Of a stretch of DNA of 64,000 nucleotides, positions 42,473 through 50,687 are shown one piece after another. Origin of the DNA: an uncultured Collinsella sp. (lineage in GTDB: Bacteria > Actinomycetota > Coriobacteriia > Coriobacteriales > Coriobacteriaceae); NCBI GenBank assembly GCA_900545745.1, contig URAD01000002.1, forward strand, positions 58,588 to 122,587, in the 5' to 3' direction. Under the pieces are notes generated by a model. That model made no database searches. It saw nothing but the letters and a program-made list of their open reading frames with translations, and was not told the DNA's origin. Position 1 is the stretch's first letter. Each line of letters opens with the position of its first letter. The position numbers were made by a program, and so were the translations under genes.

Positions 42473-43066
42473 CCCTGCAAAGCCCGTTTGTCGTAGCGCC
42501 TCGTAGAGGACGATGGCGGCGCTGTTGGAGAGGTTGAGTGCACTGATGCGGTAGTCGTCGGGATTGACGAAGTTGCCGCAGATATCCTGCCGAAGGATGG
42601 CCTCGTGGCTGTCCTCGGTATGTCCCAGCGATTCCTCGTGGGCTTCCCAGGCCTCGGCGTTATCGAGTGAGTCACAATCGCGCAGCATCGGGATGCGCTC
42701 GCAGCGCTCGGACGCCGCGGCAAGCAGTGGCTCGGGAATGCCCGAGCTCTCGCTGCCAAAGACCAAGTAGTCTCCATCGCGGTAGGTACTCTGCGCATAG
42801 GTGCGGCGTGCCTTTTTGGTCAGCAGATGCAGGCGCTCGTCGGCAGGGGAGAGGCCGTTGCGCGCAAGGAAATCCTCCCAGCCGGCATAGGTCGTCACGT
42901 CCAAGTTTTGCCAGTAGCCCAGGCCGGCGCGAAGTACCGTCTTGTCATCGAGCGAAAACCCCAGCGGCTCCACCAGATGCAGGCGGGCGCCGGTGACCAC
43001 GCAGGTGCGGCCGATATTGCCCGTATTGGCCGGAATCTCGGGCGCATACAGCACAATGTTGAACAT
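42467..43066 (-). CDS. trmL: tRNA (cytidine/uridine-2'-O)-methyltransferase, TrmL-like
   Basis: A 199-aa SPOUT-family enzyme that 2'-O-methylates the wobble base of leucine tRNAs. Seen: FNIVLYAPEIPANTGNIGRT at the N-terminus, LHLVEPLGFSLDD, DYLVFGSESSGIPEPLL (knot) and LNLSNSAAIVLYEALRQ. Usual length is about 155; this one carries an extra charged insert (about 145-175, AWEAHEESLGHTEDSHE). AAGGAG precedes ATG 43066. The stop codon lies within a hairpin repeat. Confidence 0.9.
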   Translation of the reverse strand: MFNIVLYAPEIPANTGNIGRTCVVTGARLHLVEPLGFSLDDKTVLRAGLGYWQNLDVTTYAGWEDFLARNGLSPADERLHLLTKKARRTYAQSTYRDGDYLVFGSESSGIPEPLLAAASERCERIPMLRDCDSLDNAEAWEAHEESLGHTEDSHEAILRQDICGNFVNPDDYRISALNLSNSAAIVLYEALRQTGFAGM

Positions 43067-43087
43067 GAATCTCCTTGGCTCAGAACG

Positions 43088-43122
43088 AAAAACCACCACG
43101 AAGAGCACCTTCGTGGTGGTTT
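43088..43122 (-). terminator. Terminator of the G3E GTPase gene
   Basis: Minus strand: AAACCACCACGAAG and CTTCGTGGTGGTTT arms with a short loop and TTTTT. Confidence 0.9.
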
Positions 43123-43161
43123 GGCGGTTACGTAGGCGGAAAAATGCCCGCTTGGATAAAC

Positions 43162-44292
43162 CTAGGCGCGGTGCCAGTCGGTCAGGCAGGCATCGAGGGA
43201 GGCGATGAGCGCATCCTTGTCCATGTGACGGCCGATGATGCACAGGCTCGTCATGCGGTCGCCCGTCTCGTCGTCCCAAATCTGCATGATCTCGGGGTTC
43301 TCGTCGATGATCTTCTGCTTCTCGCCCTCGGGCGCCGAGTCAACGAACAGGCCGTTCTCCATCAGGCGCATCTGGTGGCCGGCCTGCTCAAACATGTAAC
43401 ACATGTCCGGATTGCCGGTCTGCCACAGCGGACCCTTGACGCGAATGACCTCGTCGGGCCACTCCTGCTCAACAAAATTGGTGAACTTCTGCAGGTCAAA
43501 CGGCTTGCGGCGCGAGTAAACAAAGGTCTCGATGTCGTACTCGAGCACCTCGGGGTCGTCGTGCTCCTCGGGATGCTCCATGGCCTCGATCCAGGCGGCG
43601 GAGTTGTAGGCGCGCATAAAGTCGAAGCGGTCGGTGTCGAGCAGCTCCTCCATGGGGACCTCGCCGTTTTGGGCCTCGACGATCACGGCGTCCTTCTGCA
43701 GGCTGCGCACGATGGCCTTGAGCTCGGCGATCTGCTTGGGGCTCACAGTATCGGTCTTGTTGAGGATTAGTGTGGAGCAGAACTCGATCTGCTGGATGAG
43801 CAGGCTTTCGATGTCGTCCTCGTCGATATCCTCAGCCAGCAGGTCGCGACCGCCGTTGAACTCGTCGTACATACGGGCGCAGTCGACCACGGCCACGATG
43901 TTGTCGAGCGCAAGTTTAGGCTCGCCGCCCACCTTGGCCTCGTCGCAGAAGCTCGAGATGGTGTAAGCGATGGGGATGGGCTCGCAAATGCCCGAGGCCT
44001 CGATGATGATGTAATCGAAGTCGCCCGAATCGGCGATGCCCTGCAGCTGGTTGGCAAGGTCGTCCGAAAGCGTGCAGCAGATGCAGCCGTTGGTGAGCGG
44101 GATGAGGTCGTCGGTCTCGGAAAGGCCGCCGTCGGCGATGAGGCTGGCATCGACGTTGATCTCGCCGATATCGTTGACGATCACGGCGGCGCGGATGCCG
44201 CCGTCGTTGGCGAGGATGTGGTTGAGCAATGTGGTCTTGCCGGCACCGAGGTAGCCGGTAAGCATGATGATCTTTACGGGTTTGTTGGGCAT
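43162..44292 (-). CDS. G3E-family (CobW/COG0523) GTPase
   Basis: A 376-aa metal-linked GTPase. Walker A is TGYLGAGKTTLLNHIL. The metal-binding CxCC motif is GCICCTL, switch II is EASGICEP, and the specificity motif is NKTD. The C-terminal CobW_C-type domain runs from about 255. Such proteins deliver or insert zinc or other metals into client proteins. Here no metal-uptake gene or Zur-like site adjoins it, so the metal is unknown. The start is ATG 44292 with AGGAGG 6 bases upstream; an in-frame start 7 codons earlier is weaker. Confidence 0.9.
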   Translation of the reverse strand: MPNKPVKIIMLTGYLGAGKTTLLNHILANDGGIRAAVIVNDIGEINVDASLIADGGLSETDDLIPLTNGCICCTLSDDLANQLQGIADSGDFDYIIIEASGICEPIPIAYTISSFCDEAKVGGEPKLALDNIVAVVDCARMYDEFNGGRDLLAEDIDEDDIESLLIQQIEFCSTLILNKTDTVSPKQIAELKAIVRSLQKDAVIVEAQNGEVPMEELLDTDRFDFMRAYNSAAWIEAMEHPEEHDDPEVLEYDIETFVYSRRKPFDLQKFTNFVEQEWPDEVIRVKGPLWQTGNPDMCYMFEQAGHQMRLMENGLFVDSAPEGEKQKIIDENPEIMQIWDDETGDRMTSLCIIGRHMDKDALIASLDACLTDWHRA

Positions 44293-44378
44293 GTGCCCTC
44301 CTTTGTTAGACATGGCTTACAGTTGAATCATATGCCAAACGCCTGCTCTTATACCCACGCGCTGGCAAATAACACAGG

Positions 44379-44720
44379 CTACTCCCAGGCTCCCCATACA
44401 TCGGGGCAATAACCGACGGTGGCCTTTTTGCCGTTGCGCACGATGGGCTCGGCCAAGACCTGCTGATTCTCGAGTAGCTTGTCGAAGCGCTGGCTAGAGG
44501 TGAGGTGCTGGATGAGTGCGAGCGTTTCCTCGTCCTTGGCTTTGGGGTTGAGCAGCTTGTCGATACCGCCGACCGCCTGCATCACGCTCGTGAGCTCGCC
44601 CTTGCTCATCTCCTTTTCCTTAAGGTCGATAAACTGCACCTTAATGCGGCGCTCCTTAAAATAACGCTGTGCCTTCTTGGTGTCGAAGGACTTCTTGGTG
44701 CCAAAAATTTGCACGTTCAT
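44379..44720 (-). CDS. ArsC/Spx-fold protein without the N-terminal cysteine
   Basis: A 113-aa member of the arsenate reductase/Spx/MgsR fold (IFGTKKSFDTKKAQRYF, then VQFIDLKEKEMSKGEL, and C-terminal AEPIVRNGKKATVGY). In ArsC and Spx the loop reads CxxC or NCDT; here it reads KKSFDT with no cysteine. The only Cys is near the C-terminus (GYCPDVWG). It is therefore unlikely to be a thiol arsenate reductase or a redox switch of the standard type. The FMN reductase gene ends up close on its 5' side (17-bp gap), so the two are likely co-transcribed. Confidence 0.82.
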   Translation of the reverse strand: MNVQIFGTKKSFDTKKAQRYFKERRIKVQFIDLKEKEMSKGELTSVMQAVGGIDKLLNPKAKDEETLALIQHLTSSQRFDKLLENQQVLAEPIVRNGKKATVGYCPDVWGAWE

Positions 44721-44737
44721 GTATTTGTTCCGCCGTT

Positions 44738-45361
44738 CTACCTGATGAAGTTGGTGCGCTCGCGATCGGCTTCGGGGGCTTCGATGCCGGCGGCCTGTCC
44801 TGCCTCGATACAATGCAGGAGCCAGGCCATGTTCTTGCCGATGTTGCGCATGGTGGCCAGGCCCTCGGCGTCCTGGGCGGCCTCGCCCGGCATGGCGCCA
44901 AACACGTTGTTCCAGTACGTGGAAGCAACCACGGGCATCTGGTTGATGGTGAAGTACTTATTGAGCACGTCGAAGGTGGTCGACGTGCCGCCGCGACGGG
45001 CAACGGCGACGGCAGCACCCGGCTTGTGTGCAAAGGCTTTGCTGCCGGCATAGAATGCGCGATCGAGGGCCGAAAGGATGCGTCCGCTGGGGTGCGCATA
45101 GTAGACGGGCGAGCCAAAGACAAAGCCATCTGCCTGCTCGGCGGCAGCGATCAGCTCGTTCACCACGTCATCGTCAAAGGTGCAGCGACCGCCAAGTTTG
45201 CCACACTGGCCGCAACCGATGCAATCGCGAATGGGCTTGGCGCCTAGCTGAAACACCTCGGTATCAATGCCTTCGGCATTGAGCTGCTCTGCGATCTCGG
45301 CGAGTGCGCGGGCAGTGTTGCCGTTTGCCTTGGGGCTGCCATTGACTAAAAGAACCTTCAT
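44738..45361 (-). CDS. NADPH-dependent FMN reductase family protein (flavodoxin-like)
   Basis: A 207-aa flavodoxin-fold enzyme: VLLVNGSPKANGNTARAL (FMN phosphate loop), DCIGCGQCGKLGGRC (iron-sulfur flavoprotein-type cysteines), FGSPVYYAHPSGRILSALD, and AVARRGGTSTTFD. The four-cysteine stretch resembles archaeal Isf proteins that bind an Fe-S cluster next to FMN. It probably passes electrons to a quinone, nitro compound or protein partner. ATG 45361 follows GGGAG; GTG 45364 is an alternative. Confidence 0.87.
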   Translation of the reverse strand: MKVLLVNGSPKANGNTARALAEIAEQLNAEGIDTEVFQLGAKPIRDCIGCGQCGKLGGRCTFDDDVVNELIAAAEQADGFVFGSPVYYAHPSGRILSALDRAFYAGSKAFAHKPGAAVAVARRGGTSTTFDVLNKYFTINQMPVVASTYWNNVFGAMPGEAAQDAEGLATMRNIGKNMAWLLHCIEAGQAAGIEAPEADRERTNFIR

Positions 45362-45435
45362 CACAAACTCCCTCTGCTTTTAGTGACTTCTGCAGAGGAT
45401 TATCGCACGATGGGGGAGGCGGCGCGGGCGCGGCG

Positions 45436-46965
45436 TTAATCCAGTTTGGTACCTGGCACCTGCACGGCTTTCCCGAGCAACGCTTTGAGCTCGTTCAAAA
45501 TGGAAACGGGCTGACGGTCGACGCCGTCCAGATGGAGCGTGGCCACGCGAATGGGCGGCTGATATTCAAGCGAGCCGATGAGCACGGGAGAACCCAGGAA
45601 CCGTTCGATGTCGCTTGCGATCTCGTCGATCGCCTCGGGGCCGAGCTCATCGAAGAGTGCCACGAACATCGGCCCCGTCGAGCGGAACAGGCGGCCCTTG
45701 CCGCGCGAACAATCCATGAGGCAGGCGGCGCTTTCGGCGAGCACGCGGTCGCCTGCATCGAATCCAAAGCGGGCATTGACCTCGGCGATATCGTCGACCT
45801 TAATGGCAATTAAGCCTGCCTCGTGCGGCACGTGGCGCATCTCTCCAATAGCGTTGACCAGTGCGTGGACATCGCCCAGGCCCGTTACCGAGTCGGTCGT
45901 ATCCGCTAGGCTTCGGTTGACGATAATGCCCACATACATGCTGGGCTCGGTATCGGTGCCGTCCAAGCGGTAGCCCGTGCAGTCACAAAGCACGTACGTT
46001 CCGGTGGCATCCATTACGCGATACTGCATGTAGTGGAAGTGCCACGTGCTGTTTATCACCATGTCGAGCTCGGCGCGTACGTTGTCGCGGTCTTCGGGAT
46101 GAACGCGGGCGAGCCACATGTCGAGTGAGTTAAAAGGGTGCTGGGAGGGCAGGTCAAAATCGCGCACGGCGTTAACCGACCATTGCGATTCGCCCGTATC
46201 GAGATTGAGGATAAAGGGATGGCGCGTCTCGGAGCTCATGGAGATCGCTTGGAACACCCGGTCGTTGCAGGGAAGCTGATCGACGATTGGGCGTTGCGGC
46301 GCGTCATCGTCTTTCGGTTGCTGCACACGATGCATAAGCTTATAGCGATACATCTTGCGATCGGCATCCATCGTCATCTGGCGACGCGTGTCGCCGGCAA
46401 GTGGATCGACGCGCGAGCAGCCAAAACTAAAGCTGCCGATCATGGGCGCCTTGCCACCTGAGCTCGCCTCGATCAGCCCAGCACGTACCTGCTCCAAGCG
46501 CTGCTCGAGTTCAGTCTCGTTTGCGGAGAGCGAGATAAGCACAAACTCGTCTCCACCGATACGGAACAGCATCTCATCGTGCTCCATGGTTTCGGAGAGC
46601 GTGCGGCAGATGCCCAGAATATAGCGATTGCCTTCGGCGTGGCCAAACCTATCATTGCAATGTTTGAGATGGTCGATGTCAATATAGGCGCAGGTGAAGG
46701 GGTCGCCTTTGTGCCAGAGTTGCTCGACGTGACGGTCGAATCCGTTGCGGTTGCCCAAGTTGGTGAGCGGGTCGATATAGGCGTTGCTCTCAAGCAGCCG
46801 GCGCTCTTGCTGCAGGATGGCGTGCGTCTTTTGCAGTTGCTCGCCAACGGCGCGTAGCTCAGCAGGCAGCGCGGCAACATCGAGTTCGGCGGTCGAGATG
46901 CCATTCGCAAGTCGCTGAAGATAGGCAATAATCGATTGCTCGCCCAGGCGATATGATTCGTTCAT
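45436..46965 (-). CDS. GGDEF-PAS-degenerate GGDEF protein (diguanylate cyclase)
   Basis: A 509-aa soluble protein. Residues 1-80 are helical. Residues about 82-215 are a GGDEF domain with an intact RIGGDEF active site and AYIDIDHLKHCND metal region. Residues about 225-350 are PAS-like. Residues about 355-500 are a second GGDEF-like domain whose active loop reads RSTGPMFVAL, so it is inactive. It should make c-di-GMP from two GTP. AAGGAGG precedes ATG 46965. An EAL-domain fragment lies directly upstream. An ATCCCCAATTC palindrome stands in its promoter region. Confidence 0.9.
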   Translation of the reverse strand: MNESYRLGEQSIIAYLQRLANGISTAELDVAALPAELRAVGEQLQKTHAILQQERRLLESNAYIDPLTNLGNRNGFDRHVEQLWHKGDPFTCAYIDIDHLKHCNDRFGHAEGNRYILGICRTLSETMEHDEMLFRIGGDEFVLISLSANETELEQRLEQVRAGLIEASSGGKAPMIGSFSFGCSRVDPLAGDTRRQMTMDADRKMYRYKLMHRVQQPKDDDAPQRPIVDQLPCNDRVFQAISMSSETRHPFILNLDTGESQWSVNAVRDFDLPSQHPFNSLDMWLARVHPEDRDNVRAELDMVINSTWHFHYMQYRVMDATGTYVLCDCTGYRLDGTDTEPSMYVGIIVNRSLADTTDSVTGLGDVHALVNAIGEMRHVPHEAGLIAIKVDDIAEVNARFGFDAGDRVLAESAACLMDCSRGKGRLFRSTGPMFVALFDELGPEAIDEIASDIERFLGSPVLIGSLEYQPPIRVATLHLDGVDRQPVSILNELKALLGKAVQVPGTKLD

Positions 46966-47003
46966 GATGGATAACCTCCTTGGGCGGAACAGCGGTTTGT
47001 ATC

Positions 47004-47034
47004 ATATCCCCAATTCGGTTTGAATTGGGGATAT
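47004..47034. promoter_or_regulatory. Palindrome upstream of the GGDEF gene
   Basis: ATATCCCCAATTC (47004-47016) and GAATTGGGGATAT (47022-47034) are perfect 13-base arms. It shares ATCCCCA/TGGGGAT with the palindrome upstream of kup (60262-60285). Confidence 0.5.
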
Positions 47035-47092
47035 AAGTTAACTAATGGAGGCAAATTCCCCCTTCGGCGGTGGTGTTTTGCGCGCGAGCGTA

Positions 47093-47380
47093 TCAGTTGT
47101 TATTGCCACCATCGAGCAATGCCTCAAAATCCTTCGCTGGCATGGGGCGGTAGTAGAGGAAGCCCTGGGCGTCGCGGGCGCCCATTTGCCGTAGCACGTT
47201 CGCCTGCTCATTTGTCTCGACGCCTTCGACCACGACCGGCAGATGGAGCGACTGCGCCATTTCGAGCATCGATGAAATGATCTGCGTGCTGCGGCCTTGA
47301 TCGCCGTCGACGGGTGCAATCTGCCAAATGTGCTTGTCGAGCGTCACCATAAAGCCGCTTTCCTCGAGTGCGGGGATATG
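47093..47380 (-). pseudogene. EAL-domain (c-di-GMP phosphodiesterase) remnant
   Basis: The last 95 codons before the stop at 47093 read like the end of an EAL domain: IPALEESGFMVTLD, then LPVVVEGVETNEQANVLRQ and QGFLYYRPMPAKDFEAL. The EAL catalytic N-terminal half is missing. The middle, where DDFGxGxSSL and the KID motif should be, is collapsed to KHIWQIAPVDGDQ. No start or ribosome site fits. It looks like the tail of a deleted GGDEF/EAL gene of the kind represented by its neighbour. Confidence 0.75.
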
Positions 47381-47517
47381 GGTGCACATGCTGTGGGCGG
47401 CTATTATTCGACAAGCGGTAGCGCGACGATGCGATGTTCGATAAAAATGCGACTGGGACGATATATGTTGACGGGTATACTTGTCCCGGTTTAAAACGCA
47501 GGAACGGAGATGGTCGC

Positions 47518-48387
47518 ATGGCACAGCCAAATATGACGCGCACGGTGGGGCTGGCGCTCGAGGGAGGCGGCTACCGCGGTATGTATACGGCGGGCGTGCT
47601 CGACGTTTGGATGGAGCACGGTTTGACCTGCGACCATATGGTGGGTGTCTCGGCGGGCGCGGCGTTTGGCTATAACTTTAAGTCGCGCCAGATCGGCCGC
47701 GTCATTCGCTATAACAAGGCCTATTGCGCCGATAAGCGCTATGCGGGTGTAGCAAGCTGGTTGCGAACCGGCGACATGTTCAATGCCGATTTTGCCTATC
47801 ACGAGGTACCTATCGAGCGCGATCCCATCGACTTGGAGGCGTATCGCGCCTGCCCCATGCGGTTTACGTGCGTGTGTACCGATATCGAGACGGGCAAGGC
47901 CGTCTACCACGACCTGCCCTATGGCGATGAGCGCGATATCGAGTGGATCCGGGCGTCGTCGGCAATTCCCGTGGCGACGCGTCCTGTCGCCTTTGAGGGC
48001 CGCAAGTACCTGGATGGCGGCGTGGCCGATTCTATTCCCAGCGCTTGGCTGTTTGCGCAGGGGTATGACCGCAATATCGTGGTACTCACGCAGCCGGCGG
48101 GCTTTGTGAAGCAGCCCAACAGCGTGATGCCCATGCTGCGGCGCGTGTTCCGTCACTATCCGGAGTTTGTCGCAGCGCTTGAGCACCGGCATGAGGTCTA
48201 CAATGCCACGCTCGATGACCTGGCACGTCGCGAGGCTGCCGGCGAAATCTTTGTGGTACGGCCGAGCGAATCGGTGAAGGTGCCGTCGCTGTGCCGCGAG
48301 CCGGATGAGCTCGAGCGTATCTACCAGGTCGGCCGCCACGATGCGGAGGCGACCTTGCCGGCGCTGGAAGCGTATCTGGCGGGGTAA
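47518..48387 (+). CDS. Patatin-like phospholipase
   Basis: A 289-aa patatin-family serine hydrolase (YjjU-like): oxyanion hole ALEGGGYRGMYTAG, nucleophile elbow GVSAGAAFG (GxSxG), and the dyad aspartate in KYLDGGVADSIP. There is no signal peptide, so it is probably a cytoplasmic lipid acyl hydrolase. GGAG lies 8 bases before ATG 47518. It abuts the EAL remnant on its left and ends in a strong hairpin. Confidence 0.9.
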   Translation: MAQPNMTRTVGLALEGGGYRGMYTAGVLDVWMEHGLTCDHMVGVSAGAAFGYNFKSRQIGRVIRYNKAYCADKRYAGVASWLRTGDMFNADFAYHEVPIERDPIDLEAYRACPMRFTCVCTDIETGKAVYHDLPYGDERDIEWIRASSAIPVATRPVAFEGRKYLDGGVADSIPSAWLFAQGYDRNIVVLTQPAGFVKQPNSVMPMLRRVFRHYPEFVAALEHRHEVYNATLDDLARREAAGEIFVVRPSESVKVPSLCREPDELERIYQVGRHDAEATLPALEAYLAG

Positions 48388-48398
48388 GGGTCGAATGC

Positions 48399-48444
48399 GG
48401 AAAGCGCATCCCGGAATGGGCGTTCGAACCGGGATGCGCTTTCC
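48399..48444. terminator. Hairpin between patatin and thiE genes
   Basis: GGAAAGCGCATCCCGG and CCGGGATGCGCTTTCC: perfect 16-base arms with a 14-base loop between convergent genes. Confidence 0.8.
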
Positions 48445-48488
48445 ATTGCTGAAGATATGAGGCCGCGAATCAGTTGCTCGGCCTGAGC

Positions 48489-49184
48489 CTATGCCTGCTG
48501 CCAGGTGTCGACGAGCTCCTTGGCGGCGGCGTAGGGATCGTCGGCGCTGCAGACAGCGCTCACCACAAAGAAGCCGTCGACGCCGGTGGCCTTAAGCTGC
48601 GGCAAGTCGGCTGTCTTAACGCCGCCGCCCACCACGATGGGCACGGGGCTTGCCGTGTGGAGTGCGGCCAGGTCCTCAAAGCTCTTGGTGATGATGGAGC
48701 CATCGGCTGCGCGTCCGCAATCGCGCTTGGTCTCAGTCTCGTGGAGCGGGCCGATGCCTAGATAGTCGACTAGGCTCATGTCGGCGGTCTTGACGTACTC
48801 GAGCATCTCCTCGCAACGGGCCGAAAGGCCCACAATGGCATCGGGGCCCAGCAGCTTGCGGCAGACCTCGACGGGAATATCGCTCTGGCCCACGTGCACG
48901 CCGTCGACGGCAATGCCCTGCTCGCGCGCGGCGAGTACGCAGTCCAGGCGGTCATCGATTAACAGGGCGACCTGACCGGTCTTGCCAGCCTGTGCGATTG
49001 CCTGCGCGGCGTCGCCGGTCAGCGCAATGATCTCGCGGGCGCTTGCCACCTTGGAGCGCACCTGGATGCAGGTAAAGCCGGCGTCGAGCGCCTGGGCCAC
49101 TACATCGCCCACGGGACGTCCCAGCGTGTTTTCGGGGCCGAGTACCAGATAGGCCGAGATATCAAGGTTGTCGCGGATGCTCAT
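48489..49184 (-). CDS. thiE: Thiamine-phosphate synthase
   Basis: A 231-aa TIM-barrel enzyme that joins HMP-pyrophosphate and thiazole phosphate to thiamine monophosphate. Seen: YLVLGPENTLGR, IQVRSKVASAREI, ALLIDDRLDCVLAAREQGI, VHVGQSDIP, YLGIGPLHETETKRD and PIVVGGGVKTADLPQ. It is the last gene of a TPP-riboswitch operon with ThiM; its start overlaps the preceding stop codon (ATGA). No ThiC or ThiG genes are in the window, so the operon fits salvage of HMP and thiazole. Confidence 0.94.
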   Translation of the reverse strand: MSIRDNLDISAYLVLGPENTLGRPVGDVVAQALDAGFTCIQVRSKVASAREIIALTGDAAQAIAQAGKTGQVALLIDDRLDCVLAAREQGIAVDGVHVGQSDIPVEVCRKLLGPDAIVGLSARCEEMLEYVKTADMSLVDYLGIGPLHETETKRDCGRAADGSIITKSFEDLAALHTASPVPIVVGGGVKTADLPQLKATGVDGFFVVSAVCSADDPYAAAKELVDTWQQA

Positions 49185-49522
49185 CGTGCTTCCTCCTGCT
49201 TTTTGATCTGTGCTTCCATGCGCTCGAGCTTGCCGGTCATGGTGTCGGTAAATCCGGGCCGAATATCGGCTTTGAGCACGACTTCGGTGCGGATGCCCTT
49301 GCTCGCCAACACAAAGGTTGCGTCGCGCACGACCTGCATGACCTCGTCCCAGTCGCCCTCGATCTCGGTGAACATCGAGGTGGTGCGGTTGGGAAGGCCG
49401 CTCTCGCGAATGACGCGCACGACCTCGGCGACCTCGGCGGAGAGCTCATCGCCGGTGCCGCAGGGGGCGATGGCCACGGCGACGAGCGTGTTCATGCCGG
49501 TATTGGTTGCGGGATCGGACAT
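49181..49522 (-). CDS. MTH1187-family thiamine-binding protein
   Basis: A 113-aa small alpha/beta protein of the DUF77/MTH1187 (YkoF-like) group: AVAIAPCGTGDELSAEVAEV, TSMFTEIEGDWDEVMQVV and RTEVVLKADIRPG. Members bind thiamine or thiamine precursors and may act in uptake or buffering. It is set between thiM (3-bp gap) and thiE (4-bp overlap), so it is co-regulated by the TPP riboswitch. Confidence 0.9.
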   Translation of the reverse strand: MSDPATNTGMNTLVAVAIAPCGTGDELSAEVAEVVRVIRESGLPNRTTSMFTEIEGDWDEVMQVVRDATFVLASKGIRTEVVLKADIRPGFTDTMTGKLERMEAQIKKQEEAR

Positions 49523-49525
49523 GGC

Positions 49526-50365
49526 CTATGCCTCCTCGAGCTCGAGTCGGTTGTCGGCAATGTCTTGGGCGGTTGCGCGGTAGAGTTCGTCGATAAAGGC
49601 GACCTTAAAGCTTGCCGGGGCATCGGCGACAGCGGCGGCACGCGTGCCGGCAACGTTGTAGACGGCGGTGCCGCAGATGGCTGCCGTAAACGGGTCGGCG
49701 GCACAGGCGTACACGGCCAGCACGCCTCCCTGCGAGCAGCCGCAGCCGGTGATTTTGGACATGAGCGGGCTGCCGCCGTGGGACTTGGCCACGGTTGTGC
49801 CGTCGGTGATCAGGTCGACTTCGCCCGAGACCACAACGGCGCCGCCGGTGTAGCGGGCGAGCGCCACGGCGGCATCGCGGGCGGCGTCTACCGTGTCGGT
49901 GGTATCGACACCGCGTACACGGCTCAGATCAGCTGCCTCGCCCTCAAGACCCCACAGGCCGGCGAGTGCGATGATCTCGGAGGCGTTGCCGCGCACGATA
50001 GCGGGCTTGTACTGCTTGAGCTCGTTTACCAACTGGGTGCGCAGGCTGCCGATGCCCAAGCCCACTGGATCGAGCACCCAGGGCTTGCCGGCGTCGTGTG
50101 CCGCCTTGGCCGCGCGGGGAATTGTCTGCTCGTAGATGGGGAAGAGCGTGCCCATATTGAGATAGATGGCGCCGCCGCCGGCAACGAGTGCCTCGCCCTC
50201 GTCGGGCAGATAGACCATGGCGGCCGATCCGCCCACGGCGAGCTGCGCGTTGGCGACAAAGTCGATCGTCACCGTGTTGGTGATGGAGCCGGCCATCGGA
50301 TTGGTGGCGCGAATCTCCTCCACGGCCTTGACCATATGTTGTTTAAGCTGTTCCGAATCAATCAC
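49526..50365 (-). CDS. thiM: Hydroxyethylthiazole kinase
   Basis: A 279-aa ribokinase-like enzyme that phosphorylates hydroxyethylthiazole for thiamine salvage. Seen: SITNTVTIDFVANAQLAVGG, YLNMGTLFP, PWVLDPVGLGIGSLR, IVRGNASEI, and the anion-hole region ITGCGCSQGGVLA. The start is GTG 50365 with AAGGAGG 8 bases upstream; an ATG in another frame there ends at once. It is the first gene after the TPP riboswitch. Confidence 0.94.
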   Translation of the reverse strand: MIDSEQLKQHMVKAVEEIRATNPMAGSITNTVTIDFVANAQLAVGGSAAMVYLPDEGEALVAGGGAIYLNMGTLFPIYEQTIPRAAKAAHDAGKPWVLDPVGLGIGSLRTQLVNELKQYKPAIVRGNASEIIALAGLWGLEGEAADLSRVRGVDTTDTVDAARDAAVALARYTGGAVVVSGEVDLITDGTTVAKSHGGSPLMSKITGCGCSQGGVLAVYACAADPFTAAICGTAVYNVAGTRAAAVADAPASFKVAFIDELYRATAQDIADNRLELEEA

Positions 50366-50387
50366 TGCACATGCCTCCTTGGCATAG

Positions 50388-50417
50388 AAAAGGGGCGCTG
50401 TGCATAGACAGCGCCCC
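50388..50417 (-). terminator. Riboswitch expression-platform terminator
   Basis: Minus strand: CAGGGGCGCTGT and ACAGCGCCCC arms followed by TTTTC, between the TPP aptamer and thiM. It would stop transcription when TPP is bound. Confidence 0.85.
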
Positions 50418-50432
50418 TGTAAAGGCGGCATG

Positions 50433-50520
50433 CTCCCTACGCCAGCATTAACTGACAGGTTCAAAGGATTGGGCCCCATGCCCTCTCAGCCTTGTGGTTT
50501 GCACCGCCGGCACTCCCGCA
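50433..50520 (-). promoter_or_regulatory. TPP riboswitch (THI element)
   Basis: The minus strand reads GCGGGAGTGCCGG, then GGCTGAGAGGG, TTTGAACCTG and TAATGCTGGCGTAGGGA: the conserved thi-box blocks in order. It controls the thiM/MTH1187/thiE operon through the terminator just downstream. Confidence 0.95.
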
Positions 50521-50548
50521 TCGAATCTGTTGCTCCCTATACTAGCGT

Positions 50549-50650
50549 ACCTGCCAAATAGGGACAGGTTTATTTTGGTAGGTGGCAACAGGGGCGTTGC
50601 ATTTTCCCAGATAAAACCTGGCAAAATAAACCTGTCCCTTATTGGCAGGT
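50549..50650. repeat. Inverted pair of the ACCTGCC-GGGACAGG repeat
   Basis: A 35-bp unit (50549-50583) and its inverted copy (50616-50650) agree at 31 of 35 positions. A GCAAC...GTTGC mini-hairpin lies between them. A third copy with the same flank (TTTATCTGGG) is at 32552-32586. It lies between the thiamine riboswitch and the HAD gene promoter. Confidence 0.85.
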
Positions 50651-50687
50651 CGTTACAATGGTTACGGTGAAAATGACGGGGGGCTCT

